Positions 38,360 to 45,823 of a stretch of DNA of 64,000 nucleotides are shown one piece after another. The translations under genes and the position numbers were made by a program. Source of the DNA: Halomonas sp. H10-9-1 (GTDB lineage: Bacteria; Pseudomonadota; Gammaproteobacteria; Pseudomonadales; Halomonadaceae). The number at the start of each line of letters is the position of its first letter. Positions within the stretch are counted from its first letter, which is position 1. The DNA lies in contig NZ_JAMSHO010000001.1 of the NCBI RefSeq assembly GCF_040147005.1, positions 1,922,001 through 1,986,000 on the forward strand. Reading direction: 5' to 3'. The notes below the pieces were generated by a model. The model was not told the origin of the DNA. It did not search any database and saw only the letters and a list, made by a program, of their open reading frames with translations.

Positions 38360-39478
38360 CTAGTCGGCCAGCCGCTCGACGATCTCCGAAGGCTGTACCA
38401 GATCGCCGGTGTCGTTGCCCCAGGCGTTGCGCTCGTAGGTGATCACCGCGGCGATCTCCACCGGGTTCAGGGTGCTGCGGAACGCTGGCATGGCCGCGCC
38501 CGACACGCCGTTGATCACCGTGTTGAGATGTCGCTCGCGCTCCTCCATCAGCGCCTGGTTGCCAGCCAACGCCGGGAAGACCGGCGGGCTGCCGCTGCCG
38601 TCTGGCTGGTGGCAGGAAGCACACACCGCGTTGTAGCTCTGCTCGCCCCGCGCCATCAGCTCCTCCAGGGTCCACTCACGATCGACCCCCTGAGCCTCCT
38701 GGGCGGCCGCCTGCTGACGCTCGGCCAGCCACTGATCGAACGCTTCGCCCTCCATGGCATGCACCACGATGGGCATGAAGCCATGGTTGATGCCGCACAG
38801 CTCGGCACACTGACCACGATAGATGCCGGGCTCATTGATGCGTACCCAGTTCTCGTTGACAAAGCCGGGAATGGTGTCCTGCTTGACGGCCAGCTCCGGC
38901 ACCCACCAGGAGTGAATGACATCATCGGAGGTGAGCAGGAAGCGGACCTTGCGCCCGACCGGCAACACCAGCGGCTCATCGACCTCGAGCAGGTAGTGCT
39001 CGCCACGCTCGCCGTCACCACGGATCGACTCCCGCGACGTGCTCAGGTTGGAAGTAAAGGCCACATCCTCGCCAAGGTACTCGTAGCGCCAGCGCCACTG
39101 CTGGCCGGTGATCATTACGTCGAGATCGGCGTCGGAGGGGTCGTACATCTTCTTGAGGGTGGCCGTCGCCGGAACGGCCATGCCGATGAGGATCAGTAGC
39201 GGGATCGCCGTCCAGATCACCTCGACCAGGGTGTGCTCATGGAAGTGCGCCGCCTTGGCCCCCTTGGAGTGACGAAAGCGGAACAGGGAGTAGAACATCA
39301 CCCCGAACACCACCACGCCGATGACCACGCAGATCCAGAAGATGGTCATGTGCAGCGAGTGAATCTCACGGCTGACGTCGGTCACACCCACCGGCATGTT
39401 CCAGCCATTGGCCATGGCCCGCGTCGTCATCAGGGGGACGACCAAGCAACTTGCCATCCACGCGATGAACGTGCGCAT
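38360..39478 (-). CDS. ctaC: Cytochrome c oxidase subunit II with cytochrome c domain
   Basis: A 372-residue subunit II. A signal sequence and two transmembrane helices are followed by the cupredoxin domain with the CuA ligands in GQCAELCGINHGFMPIVVHAM and the aromatic QQWRWRYEY. A C-terminal c-type cytochrome domain has a heme site CASCHQPDGSGSPP and a late Met ligand, so this is a caa3-like fusion. GAGGAGG precedes the ATG. It is first in the oxidase operon. RegBA-type regulators control such operons in relatives. Confidence 0.95.
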   Translation of the reverse strand: MRTFIAWMASCLVVPLMTTRAMANGWNMPVGVTDVSREIHSLHMTIFWICVVIGVVVFGVMFYSLFRFRHSKGAKAAHFHEHTLVEVIWTAIPLLILIGMAVPATATLKKMYDPSDADLDVMITGQQWRWRYEYLGEDVAFTSNLSTSRESIRGDGERGEHYLLEVDEPLVLPVGRKVRFLLTSDDVIHSWWVPELAVKQDTIPGFVNENWVRINEPGIYRGQCAELCGINHGFMPIVVHAMEGEAFDQWLAERQQAAAQEAQGVDREWTLEELMARGEQSYNAVCASCHQPDGSGSPPVFPALAGNQALMEERERHLNTVINGVSGAAMPAFRSTLNPVEIAAVITYERNAWGNDTGDLVQPSEIVERLAD

Positions 39479-39635
39479 CGGCGCCTCCTCTTGCTAGTTG
39501 TCGTGTCTTGTTATTGTCGTATCGTGCGCCAGGCGCACGCTGCTGGACGGTCACTTCAGATACGCTTCATAAAAGGAGTGTAGACGCCCCGCCTGCGACC
39601 CACTGTCGCAGCGCCGAATTTCGCCAACGCCACTT

Positions 39636-39809
39636 TCAACGGGCCATCGTCACGGCGATCACGGCCACCAGCACCACCAGCAGCAACGCCATCAGGATGC
39701 CCACCACAATGAATGCCACGGGACTGCCCTTCTCGAAGTCTTCACGCCGTCGCACATCCTTCTGCACGCCGAAGAATGCCGCCAATACCGACTTGACCAC
39801 GCTCCACAT
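39636..39809 (-). CDS. DUF2970 small membrane protein
   Basis: A 57-residue protein with one C-terminal transmembrane helix (about 32-55) after a segment WSVVKSVLAAFFGVQKDVRRREDFEKGSP. The VLAAFFGVQ...DF pattern is that of DUF2970, often found beside cytochrome oxidase genes. GGAGAG precedes the ATG at 39809. It is transcribed on the oxidase strand, upstream of ctaC, with a 157-base gap that should carry the ctaC promoter. Confidence 0.7.
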   Translation of the reverse strand: MWSVVKSVLAAFFGVQKDVRRREDFEKGSPVAFIVVGILMALLLVVLVAVIAVTMAR

Positions 39810-39949
39810 CGCACTCTCTCCATGACTGGGATCAAACTTGCACCGACTCACCGCAGGCCCTACCGGCATGGCTCTCCTATACTCTAGTCAACACAGCATG
39901 GCATATGCCGCATTCATCCATCCGGCGCTGCGTTCAACAGGAGGTCATC

Positions 39950-40279
39950 ATGTCCCAGAACCCCTTTGCCAACCCGATGCTCGAGTGGTGGCAACAGCAG
40001 TGGACAAAAGGCGCCACCCCGATGGCTCGTACCCAACTGGCGTGGATGGAGAACCTGGCCGAGGCCCTGCAATTCGAAGCCCAGTTCCTGAAGGCCATTG
40101 CCGAGAGCGGCGAACGGATGGCCCAGTGCCTCAACGGCGAGCAGCCCACTACCCCCAAGGAGGTGCAGGCCTGCTACGAGCAGCTGGTGAAGGAGGTGGG
40201 CAACGCCCAGATGAAGCGTCTCGAGCAAGCCTCACAACTCACCCACGATTTCCGCAAGCGACTGTGGGAAGAGATCTAA
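39950..40279 (+). CDS. Small helical protein, possibly phasin-like
   Basis: A 109-residue helical, soluble protein (begins SQNPFANPMLEWWQQQW). AGGAGG lies 6 bases before the ATG, so it is well expressed if transcribed. Its composition (short N-terminal aromatic segment, long amphipathic helices, Gln- and Glu-rich) is reminiscent of phasins or other polyhydroxyalkanoate granule-surface proteins, which would suit a Halomonas-like PHB producer. There is no firm family match. It is monocistronic, ending near a terminator shared with lrgB. Confidence 0.45.
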   Translation: MSQNPFANPMLEWWQQQWTKGATPMARTQLAWMENLAEALQFEAQFLKAIAESGERMAQCLNGEQPTTPKEVQACYEQLVKEVGNAQMKRLEQASQLTHDFRKRLWEEI

Positions 40280-40329
40280 CCGGGAACGTGCGGCGAGCTC
40301 CACACCCGTCGATAGACAAGGACCGATAG

Positions 40330-40356
40330 ACAAGGCGCCTCGAAGAGGCGCCTTGT
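40330..40356. terminator. Terminator hairpin between phasin-like gene and lrgB
   Basis: A 12-bp stem (ACAAGGCGCCTC with its complement) around a 3-base loop, between convergent genes. Its right arm touches the lrgB stop codon. Confidence 0.55.
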
Positions 40357-41090
40357 CAGTTACCCAGCCCGAACAGGCGAGTCATCAGCGGCAGCAGGAA
40401 GGCCGTAAGCAACCCGGCCAGCCCCATGGCCAGTCCCGAGAAAGCCCCGGCCACCGCACCGATGCGCGCGAATGCCTGGGCGGTGCCGAAGCCATGGGCA
40501 GAAAGGCCCAGCGCGAAACCCTGCACCGCCGGATCCGTGATGCGCAGCAGGCGGAACAGCCAGGGCGCCAGCGCACAGCCGATGGAGCCGGTCAACAGCA
40601 CCAGCCCCGCCGCGAGGGAGGGAATCCCCCCGATCTGCTCGGCGATCCCCATGGCGATGGGCGAGGTCACCGAGCGCGGCGCCAGGGAGAGCACCGTTTC
40701 CGGGCGTGCCCCCAGCGCCAGCGCAATGCCCAAGGTAGTCGCCACCGCGGTGACGATGCCGACTACACAGGCCACCAGCAACGGCACCAGCAGGCGCCCG
40801 ACCCGCTCCCGATGGTCGTAGAGCGGGATCGCCAGCGCCACCGTGGCCGGACCCAGCAGGAAGTGGATGAATTGGGCCCCCTCGAAGTAGGTGGCGTAGT
40901 CCATGTCCACCAACAGCAACAGGCCGATCAGCATGGCGATGGAAAGCGTGACCGGGTGCACCAGGGGCGTTCCCCCCAGCGCCTTGTTGATGCGCACGGC
41001 CAGGATGAACACCAGCAGCGTCACCAGCAGGGAGAGCAACGGATTCCCGGAGAGATAGACCCACAACTGGTCGAATGTCGCGACGTTCAT
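40356..41090 (-). CDS. lrgB: LrgB/CidB-family membrane protein
   Basis: A 244-residue membrane protein of the LrgB family (about seven to eight helices). YFEGAQFIHFLLGPATVALAIPLY, LAPRSVTSPIAMGIAEQIGGIPSL and the C-terminal GLSAHGFGTAQAFARIGAVAGAFSGLAMGLAG are family blocks. With LrgA it forms a two-gene unit with a 4-base overlap. LrgAB/CidAB are known as murein-hydrolase modulators; plant and some bacterial relatives transport glycolate or pyruvate, which is another possible role. Confidence 0.9.
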   Translation of the reverse strand: MNVATFDQLWVYLSGNPLLSLLVTLLVFILAVRINKALGGTPLVHPVTLSIAMLIGLLLLVDMDYATYFEGAQFIHFLLGPATVALAIPLYDHRERVGRLLVPLLVACVVGIVTAVATTLGIALALGARPETVLSLAPRSVTSPIAMGIAEQIGGIPSLAAGLVLLTGSIGCALAPWLFRLLRITDPAVQGFALGLSAHGFGTAQAFARIGAVAGAFSGLAMGLAGLLTAFLLPLMTRLFGLGN

Positions 41091-41446
41091 CGCCCCCGCC
41101 CTCCGCGCCGCCGATTGAGCCGATCAAGCGCCCAGGCGGTGGCCGCCAGGGTCAGTGCCGTGGATACCACCAGCGTCACCAGGATCGGCAACAGGTCGCG
41201 GCCGATCAACGCGAAATGAACCATCAGCCCCACCCCGGCCGGCACGAACAGCAACGTCAGGTAGTTCAGCAACCCCTCGCCGGTGAGCCTGAGGCTGGTG
41301 GGCACCTTACCCCTCACCATCAACCCGACCAGCAGGATCACCATGCCGATCACCGGCCCCGGTATCGGCAGCGTCAGGCCACGCGCCAACAGTTCGCCCA
41401 GGAACTGGCAGGCAAGCAGAACGCTCATTCCTATGATCAGCGGCAT
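41087..41446 (-). CDS. lrgA: LrgA/CidA-family holin-like protein
   Basis: A 119-residue four-helix membrane protein. The segment LGELLARGLTLPIPGPVIGMVILL followed by LNYLTLLFVPAGVGLMVHFALI is diagnostic of CidA/LrgA. Its stop overlaps the lrgB start by 4 bases, so the pair is translationally coupled. Confidence 0.9.
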   Translation of the reverse strand: MPLIIGMSVLLACQFLGELLARGLTLPIPGPVIGMVILLVGLMVRGKVPTSLRLTGEGLLNYLTLLFVPAGVGLMVHFALIGRDLLPILVTLVVSTALTLAATAWALDRLNRRRGGRGR

Positions 41447-41566
41447 TCAGCGCCCCCTCCCTTCTCTCTTGGCTACCACTCTCGCATTCCTGCCGGGCAG
41501 GCTGGACTGCCGCCCTGCGGCCTCCCCCAGCGCCTCCCGAACCAGCGCAGCGATGGGCCGCCAGGC

Positions 41567-41833
41567 TCAGCGTAACTGGCTATCCTTGCTGCCCCTGCGG
41601 TTGTAACCCGCCGCGGCACCCTGGCGCTTGTCGCGCTCGGCCTGGCAGGCAACACACAGGCGCACCCCGGGAACCGCCTCGCGTCGCGCCTGCGGTATTT
41701 CACCGCCGCACTCCTCGCAGTGAGCAAGGCTCTCACCGTGCGGCAGGCGGCTGCGCGCCAGCGAGACCGCATCCTCCACGCTGGCATCGATCTGATCCTG
41801 AACCGCACCATCCTTGCTCCATCCGCCCGCCAT
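41567..41833 (-). CDS. DksA/TraR-type C4 zinc-finger protein (YbiI-like)
   Basis: An 88-residue protein with the length and layout of E. coli YbiI. An N-terminal helix (DGAVQDQIDASVEDAVSLAR) precedes a four-cysteine zinc finger, CEECGGEIPQARREAVPGVRLCVACQ. Such small TraR/DksA relatives may bind RNA polymerase or ribosomes. GGGAGGAG lies before the start at 41833, and the longer upstream open frame is not family-like. It is the last clearly core gene before the tRNA-bounded island. Confidence 0.8.
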   Translation of the reverse strand: MAGGWSKDGAVQDQIDASVEDAVSLARSRLPHGESLAHCEECGGEIPQARREAVPGVRLCVACQAERDKRQGAAAGYNRRGSKDSQLR

Positions 41834-42046
41834 CTCCATCTCCTCCCGGCCATCAGGCCGGCAACGCCTGGTCACGCCCGGCCCGAACGGGAAGGTCCCG
41901 AACTGGGTTACCGGACACACCACTTCGCGGCGAACCACGCCACCGCTTGTGCTCGATCCTGATGATTGCGTCACATCATAGTGCATAACCCGGGCCGGCC
42001 CCAGCGGCCCCGAGCCAAGCGACTGAATCGAAAGTGCAAAAGGGGC

Positions 42047-42075
42047 TTTTCATTTGCCTGCGAAAGCGCTAGTAT
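42047..42075 (+). promoter_or_regulatory. Probable promoter of the tRNA-Pro gene
   Basis: A -35-like TTTTCA (42047-42052) and a -10-like TAGTAT (42070-42075) are separated by exactly 17 bases, 54 bases upstream of the tRNA. Matches to consensus are moderate, but spacing and position are right. Confidence 0.5.
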
Positions 42076-42128
42076 ACGCCTCGTTCTCGGGGGACAGGCC
42101 AGATGGCCACAAAACCCGAAAACAGAGT

Positions 42129-42205
42129 CGGAGCGTGGCGCAGCTTGGTAGCGCGTTGCAATGGGGTTGCAAAGGTCGCAGGTTCGAATCCTGTCGCTCC
42201 GACCA
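42129..42205 (+). tRNA. tRNA-Pro (anticodon GGG)
   Basis: A 77-base tRNA. The acceptor arms CGGAGCG (42129-42135) and CGCTCCG (42195-42201) pair perfectly and the CCA end is encoded. The D arm is GCGCAGCTTGGTAGCGC. The anticodon stem TTGCA/TGCAA encloses the 7-base loop ATGGGGT, which reads GGG. The T arm contains GGTTCGAATCC. The sequence closely resembles E. coli Pro tRNAs. All DNA downstream to the window end looks accessory, so the 3' half of this gene is a likely integration site. Confidence 0.95.
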
Positions 42206-42215
42206 AAAAACATAG

Positions 42216-42256
42216 TAAAAACGGCCACTTAGCTCACAGAGCAGGTGGCCGTTTTT
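42216..42256 (+). terminator. Intrinsic terminator after tRNA-Pro
   Basis: The stem ACGGCCAC (42221-42228) with GTGGCCGT (42245-42252) is extended by flanking A and T runs (AAAA left, TTTTT right at 42252-42256). This is a classic intrinsic terminator 10 bases after the tRNA. Confidence 0.8.
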
Positions 42257-42271
42257 CGTTGTGCGCCATTC

Positions 42272-42291
42272 TAGGTGACATATAGGTGACA
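42272..42291. repeat. Tandem direct repeat next to tRNA (possible recombinase sites)
   Basis: TAGGTGACA occurs twice with an 11-base period (42272-42280 and 42283-42291), 67 bases after the tRNA. Short direct repeats near a tRNA 3' end often serve as arm sites for a tyrosine recombinase. No integrase gene is visible in the window, so this is only a suggestion. Confidence 0.4.
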
Positions 42292-42495
42292 CGGGTCAGC
42301 AACACCCAGCAACCAAGATCAACAACTGGCTCACCAGCTCCACTCGCATGACATCCTAGCTACGGCCCGGAACCCCGGTCCCCACCCTCTACCCTGGAGC
42401 CATCCGCTTCCCCCATTCTGCTGCTGGATGCCCATCGGCCGCATCGAGCAAAGAATTCATTGACGTTCAAAGCCGTCCTGAAGTAGCTTCACGGA

Positions 42496-42587
42496 AGCGC
42501 CGATTTGACCCTCAGCTTGCGGGCGCTCTACAAATCCAGCTAAAGCGTCGCCAGAGACCCGCTTTAGTCAACGCTGAGCGGGTTTTT
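42496..42587 (+). ncRNA. Structured RNA, copy 1, with terminator/antiterminator
   Basis: First of two related elements. The outer pairing is AGCGCC (42496-42501) with GGCGCT (42522-42527). GATTTG (42502-42507) can pair with CAAATC (42531-42536), which would form a second helix or pseudoknot. Downstream, CTAAAGCG (42540-42547) can pair with CGCTTTAG (42560-42567), but that arm overlaps the left arm of a terminator, CCCGCT (42558-42563) with AGCGGG (42577-42582) and TTTTT. The two hairpins exclude each other, as in attenuators. The class may be the radC RNA motif, known upstream of mobile-element genes, but this is from memory and unverified. Confidence 0.55.
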
Positions 42588-42607
42588 GCTGTCTGGCCTC
42601 CGGGCCA

Positions 42608-42692
42608 CCGCCGATTTAAGCACCAACTTGCGGGCGGGATAAAAGTTCAGCTAAAGCGGCGCCGTGACTCCTCTTTCCCCCTGAGTCGGCGC
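42608..42692 (+). ncRNA. Structured RNA, copy 2, leader of the 210-residue gene
   Basis: This repeats copy 1 over about 50 bases, sharing GCCGATTT, CTTGCGGGCG and CAGCTAAAGCG with identical spacing. The outer stem is CCGCC (42608-42612) with GGCGG (42633-42637). The second base pair is C-G here and G-C in copy 1, a compensatory change supporting real RNA structure. Its 3' part forms a different hairpin: GCGCCG (42659-42664) and ACTC (42667-42670) pair with GAGT and CGGCGC (42683-42692). It ends about 20 bases before the ribosome site of the next gene, so it may act on translation. Confidence 0.55.
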
Positions 42693-42727
42693 TTGCCGAC
42701 CAATCCCATGGGGGAGAAGGAGTTCAC

Positions 42728-43360
42728 ATGCCCAACCTCAATCAACATCCTGATGACCTTCGTCTGGACCCCTGGCTCAAGCAGCCAGAGAACCGCGTCA
42801 GCGTGCCAGATGATGCCGAGCTCGCCTGCCTGCAGGAGATCAGCCTGGGAGCGGTGGATGTCATCCCCGAGGCGCTATACTTTCGTCGCCATGATGGCCA
42901 GGACGAGCTGTGGGCCGCCGGCCTACGCCACGGTGCCCCCGGCAAGCCGCGCGAAGAGCAGCTGGCCACCGCCTACCAGCAGGGCCGGGTTGCCCGGGCC
43001 GGAAGCCAGGGCACCCGGGCAGCCGGGGCCGAGATCCTGTTCCGCGCCCTCACCGCATCACGCCACGGCCACGTCTGGCCCAAGGGCTTCCTCGAGGGTC
43101 CGCTGATCACCGAGACCACCCATCGACGCATCCTCGGCGAGCTGGAGGCCGAGCACGACCGCAATGTCCAGGAAGCCGAGGCCCAGGCCGAGGCGGCGAT
43201 CATCATCGTGGCTCGCCGGCTGGGGCTGAGGCCGGAGCCGGCCGGTGACTCGCCCTCGGCGTGGTACGCCGACTGTCCCGGGAAATCCCATCGACTGATG
43301 ATCAGCAGCAACTCCAATCAGTTCGGTTGCGGGTACTGCCGTAAAGGGCGGCGCTGCTGA
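42728..43360 (+). CDS. Accessory protein with C-terminal CHC2-like zinc ribbon
   Basis: A 210-residue soluble protein, unknown to me. The C-terminal 28 residues carry cysteines and a histidine (C183, H188, C201, C204, C210) in WYADCPGKSHRL and FGCGYCRKGRRC. This resembles the zinc ribbon of DnaG-type primases, although the spacing is shorter. The middle contains GPLITETTHRRILGELEAEHDR and an Ala/Glu-rich helix. GGGGGAGAAGGAG lies before the ATG. The location behind a tandem structured-RNA leader in a tRNA-bounded island suggests a mobile-element DNA-handling role. Confidence 0.6.
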   Translation: MPNLNQHPDDLRLDPWLKQPENRVSVPDDAELACLQEISLGAVDVIPEALYFRRHDGQDELWAAGLRHGAPGKPREEQLATAYQQGRVARAGSQGTRAAGAEILFRALTASRHGHVWPKGFLEGPLITETTHRRILGELEAEHDRNVQEAEAQAEAAIIIVARRLGLRPEPAGDSPSAWYADCPGKSHRLMISSNSNQFGCGYCRKGRRC

Positions 43361-43802
43361 GCTAGAGGCACTAGCTCAAGAGCGAAAGCAAATAAATTCA
43401 CCTACCTGCAAGGTTTCGGATGACCAGACCGGATCAGGAGGGAAGAGTAGAGCTCGAGATCCCATGGCGGTCCAGAAAGAGCGGGACCTTTTCGAACGTC
43501 TCCGAGGAATAAAAAACCTACCTTATTCCGAATAACGCTACGCTAGTCGATCACCTTGGGCCCCAGAAAATCATGGGGCCCTCTTCATATGTGTGATAGG
43601 CATCGGGGTGTGAGATGGCACAAGGCCTGTCTATCCCATCCCACTGTCCCACCACCTAACATTGCAAATGAATCTTTCTAATCTTATATGACCAAACTGA
43701 TACAGGATAAAAAAATCCTACTCACCGAGATCACCTAATCACAGCATCTCAGTGAGCCCACTGCGAGCAAATTTTTTAACAACATAAGATAAATTTAATT
43801 GC
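43361..43802. other. Intergenic region with a short ORF and a terminator
   Basis: 442 bases with no clear gene, becoming AT-rich after 43600. A 23-codon ORF (43464-43535, begins MAVQKERDLFERLRG) precedes an intrinsic-terminator-like hairpin, GGGCCCC (43558-43564) with GGGGCCC (43575-43581) and TCTTC. A second hairpin (GGAATAA...TTATTCC, about 43507-43529) lies inside the ORF end. The ORF has no close ribosome site (AGGAGG is about 22 bases away), so its expression is doubtful. Confidence 0.4.
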
Positions 43803-43965
43803 CTATCTTCTTCGTCCGCTCCTTCCACTCTTTCTTTTTCTGCTCGGTGGCTTGGGAGGGTTCGCTCTCCTGGCATCCAGAGAATCCTTATAGCATTCCG
43901 CTTCTATCTCATTGCCTCTTTCAGAAATGTAGCTAAGCGAAATCTTCTCAGGTCCACTCTTTCTA

Positions 43966-45649
43966 ACCTGAATCCGTGAGACCGGCCCCCAGGAATGCTT
44001 CTAACCTACTGAACTGCATGGCAATATAGCGAATATCGCCATTCACCCAGATAGTGCCATGCCCAACGTCAAGTTCCGTGCCAGTCGCCGCACCCTCACC
44101 AGCCACGCCGGGCTGTCCATCATCGGGCAGTGCTTCGAGATCGCTGGCGTCGATAGCATCGACGGGCGCTTCCCCACCACGCTGGGCATGCGCACCAGCG
44201 ATGTGGTCAAAAGCTACCTGGGCCTGCTGTGTCTGGGCATGAGCGACTATGACGCCATCGAAAACTTCCGCCGCGACAAGCCCTTCCAACAGCTGCTGAC
44301 CCTGCAAAAGGTGCCGAGCACGGCGACGCTGCGACAGCGGCTGGAGAAACTTGCCGCCAACGACCTGCAAGCGCGCACCGCCACCTGGTCCACGACCCTG
44401 CTGTCACTGGTCGAGGCACCGATCACCGCCGAGACGACGCACGTCTGCCTGGACATCGACACCTTCGTCATGGACAACAGCAACTCGAAGAAGGAAGGCG
44501 TCTCGCGGACTTACCAGAAGGTCGATGGCTACACCCCGATCGCCGCCTATCTGGGCAACGAAGGGTGGTGCCTGGGTCTGGAACTGCGGCCTGGCAAGCA
44601 GCACACCATGAAGGAGAGCAACGCCTTCCTGGAGCGGGTACTGCCTCGCGCCCAATGCCTGACCAAGCAACCGATCCTGTTACGCGAGGACAGCGGCTTC
44701 GACAGCCAGGCGCACCTGGCACTTCTCGAACAGCAGCGCCAGGTCTTTGCCGACGAGGGGCGCCGGCTCGACTATGTCGTCAAATGGAACCCGCGCGGCT
44801 CGGCCACGGCGGATCAGGATACCTGGTTGGCTGTGGCGGCGGACTACTGGGAAGAGCTGCGTCCTGGCAAGCGCCAGGCGCTGTGGACGCAGACCGTCTC
44901 GATCCACGACGACAACAAGACCGAATACGTCGTCCAACGCGTGATGCGCCTGGTAGAGCGCACCGCCGATCGCGATGGCCAGTTGCTGCTCGAACCGGAC
45001 TATGAGTTGGAAGGCTGGTGGACCAGCCTGGACGAGGCGCCGGAGGCGGTGATCAAACGCTACCAGGCGCATGCCACCCACGAGCAATTCCACAGTGAGA
45101 TCAAGACCGATCTCGACCTGGAGCGGCTGCCGTCGGGCAAGTTCGCCACCAACGATCTGATCCTGCACCTCGCCCAGCTGGCCTACAACATCCTGCGGCT
45201 GATGGGGCAGCTGGGCATGACCGGCGAGCTGAGCCCGGTGCGCCATCCCGCTAAGCGGCGCCGGATCCGCACCGTGCTACAAGAGCTGGTGCATCGTGCG
45301 GCGCTCGTGACTCACAAGGCGCGGCAGATCATCCTCGACTTCGGGCAGGACATCGGACGCATGACGGTATTGAACACCTTGCGAAGCCGCCTGCGCTATC
45401 CCCGAGGCACGCCATGCTGATCGTCTGTCGGACAAAGGCACCACGCAGAGAGCTGACGGTCATCGGCAGCCAGTATCACCGTGTCCGGCGGGTAGAAATG
45501 CCTGTCAAAATGGGCTGCTCTCGTCGGTCAGCGTCGCCATGGTTGGTCCTCCCCGGGATGCGTTCAGCGGTTGAGACGGAATCGGCGGTCAAAAAATGCT
45601 CGCTGGCGGTGATAGGGGAAGTGTCGGCGCTGGCTTCACGGAATCAGGT
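43966..45649 (+). mobile_element. IS1380-family insertion sequence
   Basis: A 1,684-bp element. Terminal inverted repeats start ACCTGAATCCGTGA (left) and ACCTGATTCCGTGA (right, complement), with about 18 of 22 positions matching over a longer stretch. A 4-bp direct repeat TCTA flanks it at 43962-43965 and 45650-45653. Length, single transposase and repeat size fit IS1380. The clean target duplication and the restorable host frame suggest recent insertion. It inserted into the gene after brxL, leaving the BREX genes themselves intact. Confidence 0.9.
44059..45420 (+). CDS. IS1380-family DDE transposase
   Basis: A 453-residue transposase. The N-terminal TSHAGLSIIGQCFEIAGVDSI and SYLGLLCLGMSDYDAIENFR, the first acidic motif in HVCLDIDTFVMDNSN, LLREDSGFDSQAHL (second Asp) and HATHEQFHSEIKTDLDLERLPSGKF (Glu region) follow the IS1380/DDE-group-1 pattern. 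It fills most of the element with 93 bases of left and 229 bases of right non-coding end. It appears full length with no frameshift. Confidence 0.88.
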   Translation: MPNVKFRASRRTLTSHAGLSIIGQCFEIAGVDSIDGRFPTTLGMRTSDVVKSYLGLLCLGMSDYDAIENFRRDKPFQQLLTLQKVPSTATLRQRLEKLAANDLQARTATWSTTLLSLVEAPITAETTHVCLDIDTFVMDNSNSKKEGVSRTYQKVDGYTPIAAYLGNEGWCLGLELRPGKQHTMKESNAFLERVLPRAQCLTKQPILLREDSGFDSQAHLALLEQQRQVFADEGRRLDYVVKWNPRGSATADQDTWLAVAADYWEELRPGKRQALWTQTVSIHDDNKTEYVVQRVMRLVERTADRDGQLLLEPDYELEGWWTSLDEAPEAVIKRYQAHATHEQFHSEIKTDLDLERLPSGKFATNDLILHLAQLAYNILRLMGQLGMTGELSPVRHPAKRRRIRTVLQELVHRAALVTHKARQIILDFGQDIGRMTVLNTLRSRLRYPRGTPC

Positions 45650-45823
45650 TCTAGCTTTGGCATAGGCAGCTTGTCGAGTAAACCCCTTGCTTATCAGTTG
45701 GGAGGCCATCTCCTGCACCTCTTTCGAGTTCTGACCATCCCCCTGCGTCGAAGGCTTTCTCCTCATCAGGATACCTTTCTGCTTATCGTTGAGCGGCATA
45801 TATCACATCACACCATGCCTTAC

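Larger units (their letters stand above)
43803..45799 (-). pseudogene. 102-codon gene downstream of brxL, interrupted by an IS1380 element
   Basis: Fifty codons lie at 45799-45650 (begins MPLNDKQKGILMRRKPS) and 52 codons plus a TAG stop at 43961-43803. The IS element sits between them. Deleting the element and one TCTA copy joins codons GCT-AGA-AAG in one continuous frame. The protein would be basic, with a helical SKEVQEMASQLISKGFTRQA segment and an Arg/Lys-rich tail (RKRKSGRSGRRR). I do not recognise the family. Its ATG is 24 bases after the brxL stop, so it was probably the last gene of the BREX operon. Confidence 0.75.

Noticed and set aside
42496..42692. Repeated RNA antitoxin of a type III (ToxIN) toxin-antitoxin system
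   Set aside because: The two copies differ in their downstream hairpins and no ToxN-like endoribonuclease gene follows; the following protein has a zinc ribbon.
43464..43535. 23-codon ORF as a real small protein
   Set aside because: It has no properly spaced ribosome-binding site and a hairpin lies in its 3' end; recorded only as content of the intergenic region.
43961..45654. Alternative IS ends giving a 5-bp TTCTA duplication
   Set aside because: That choice makes the inverted repeats unequal by one base. The TCTA boundary gives symmetric ends and restores the interrupted frame exactly.
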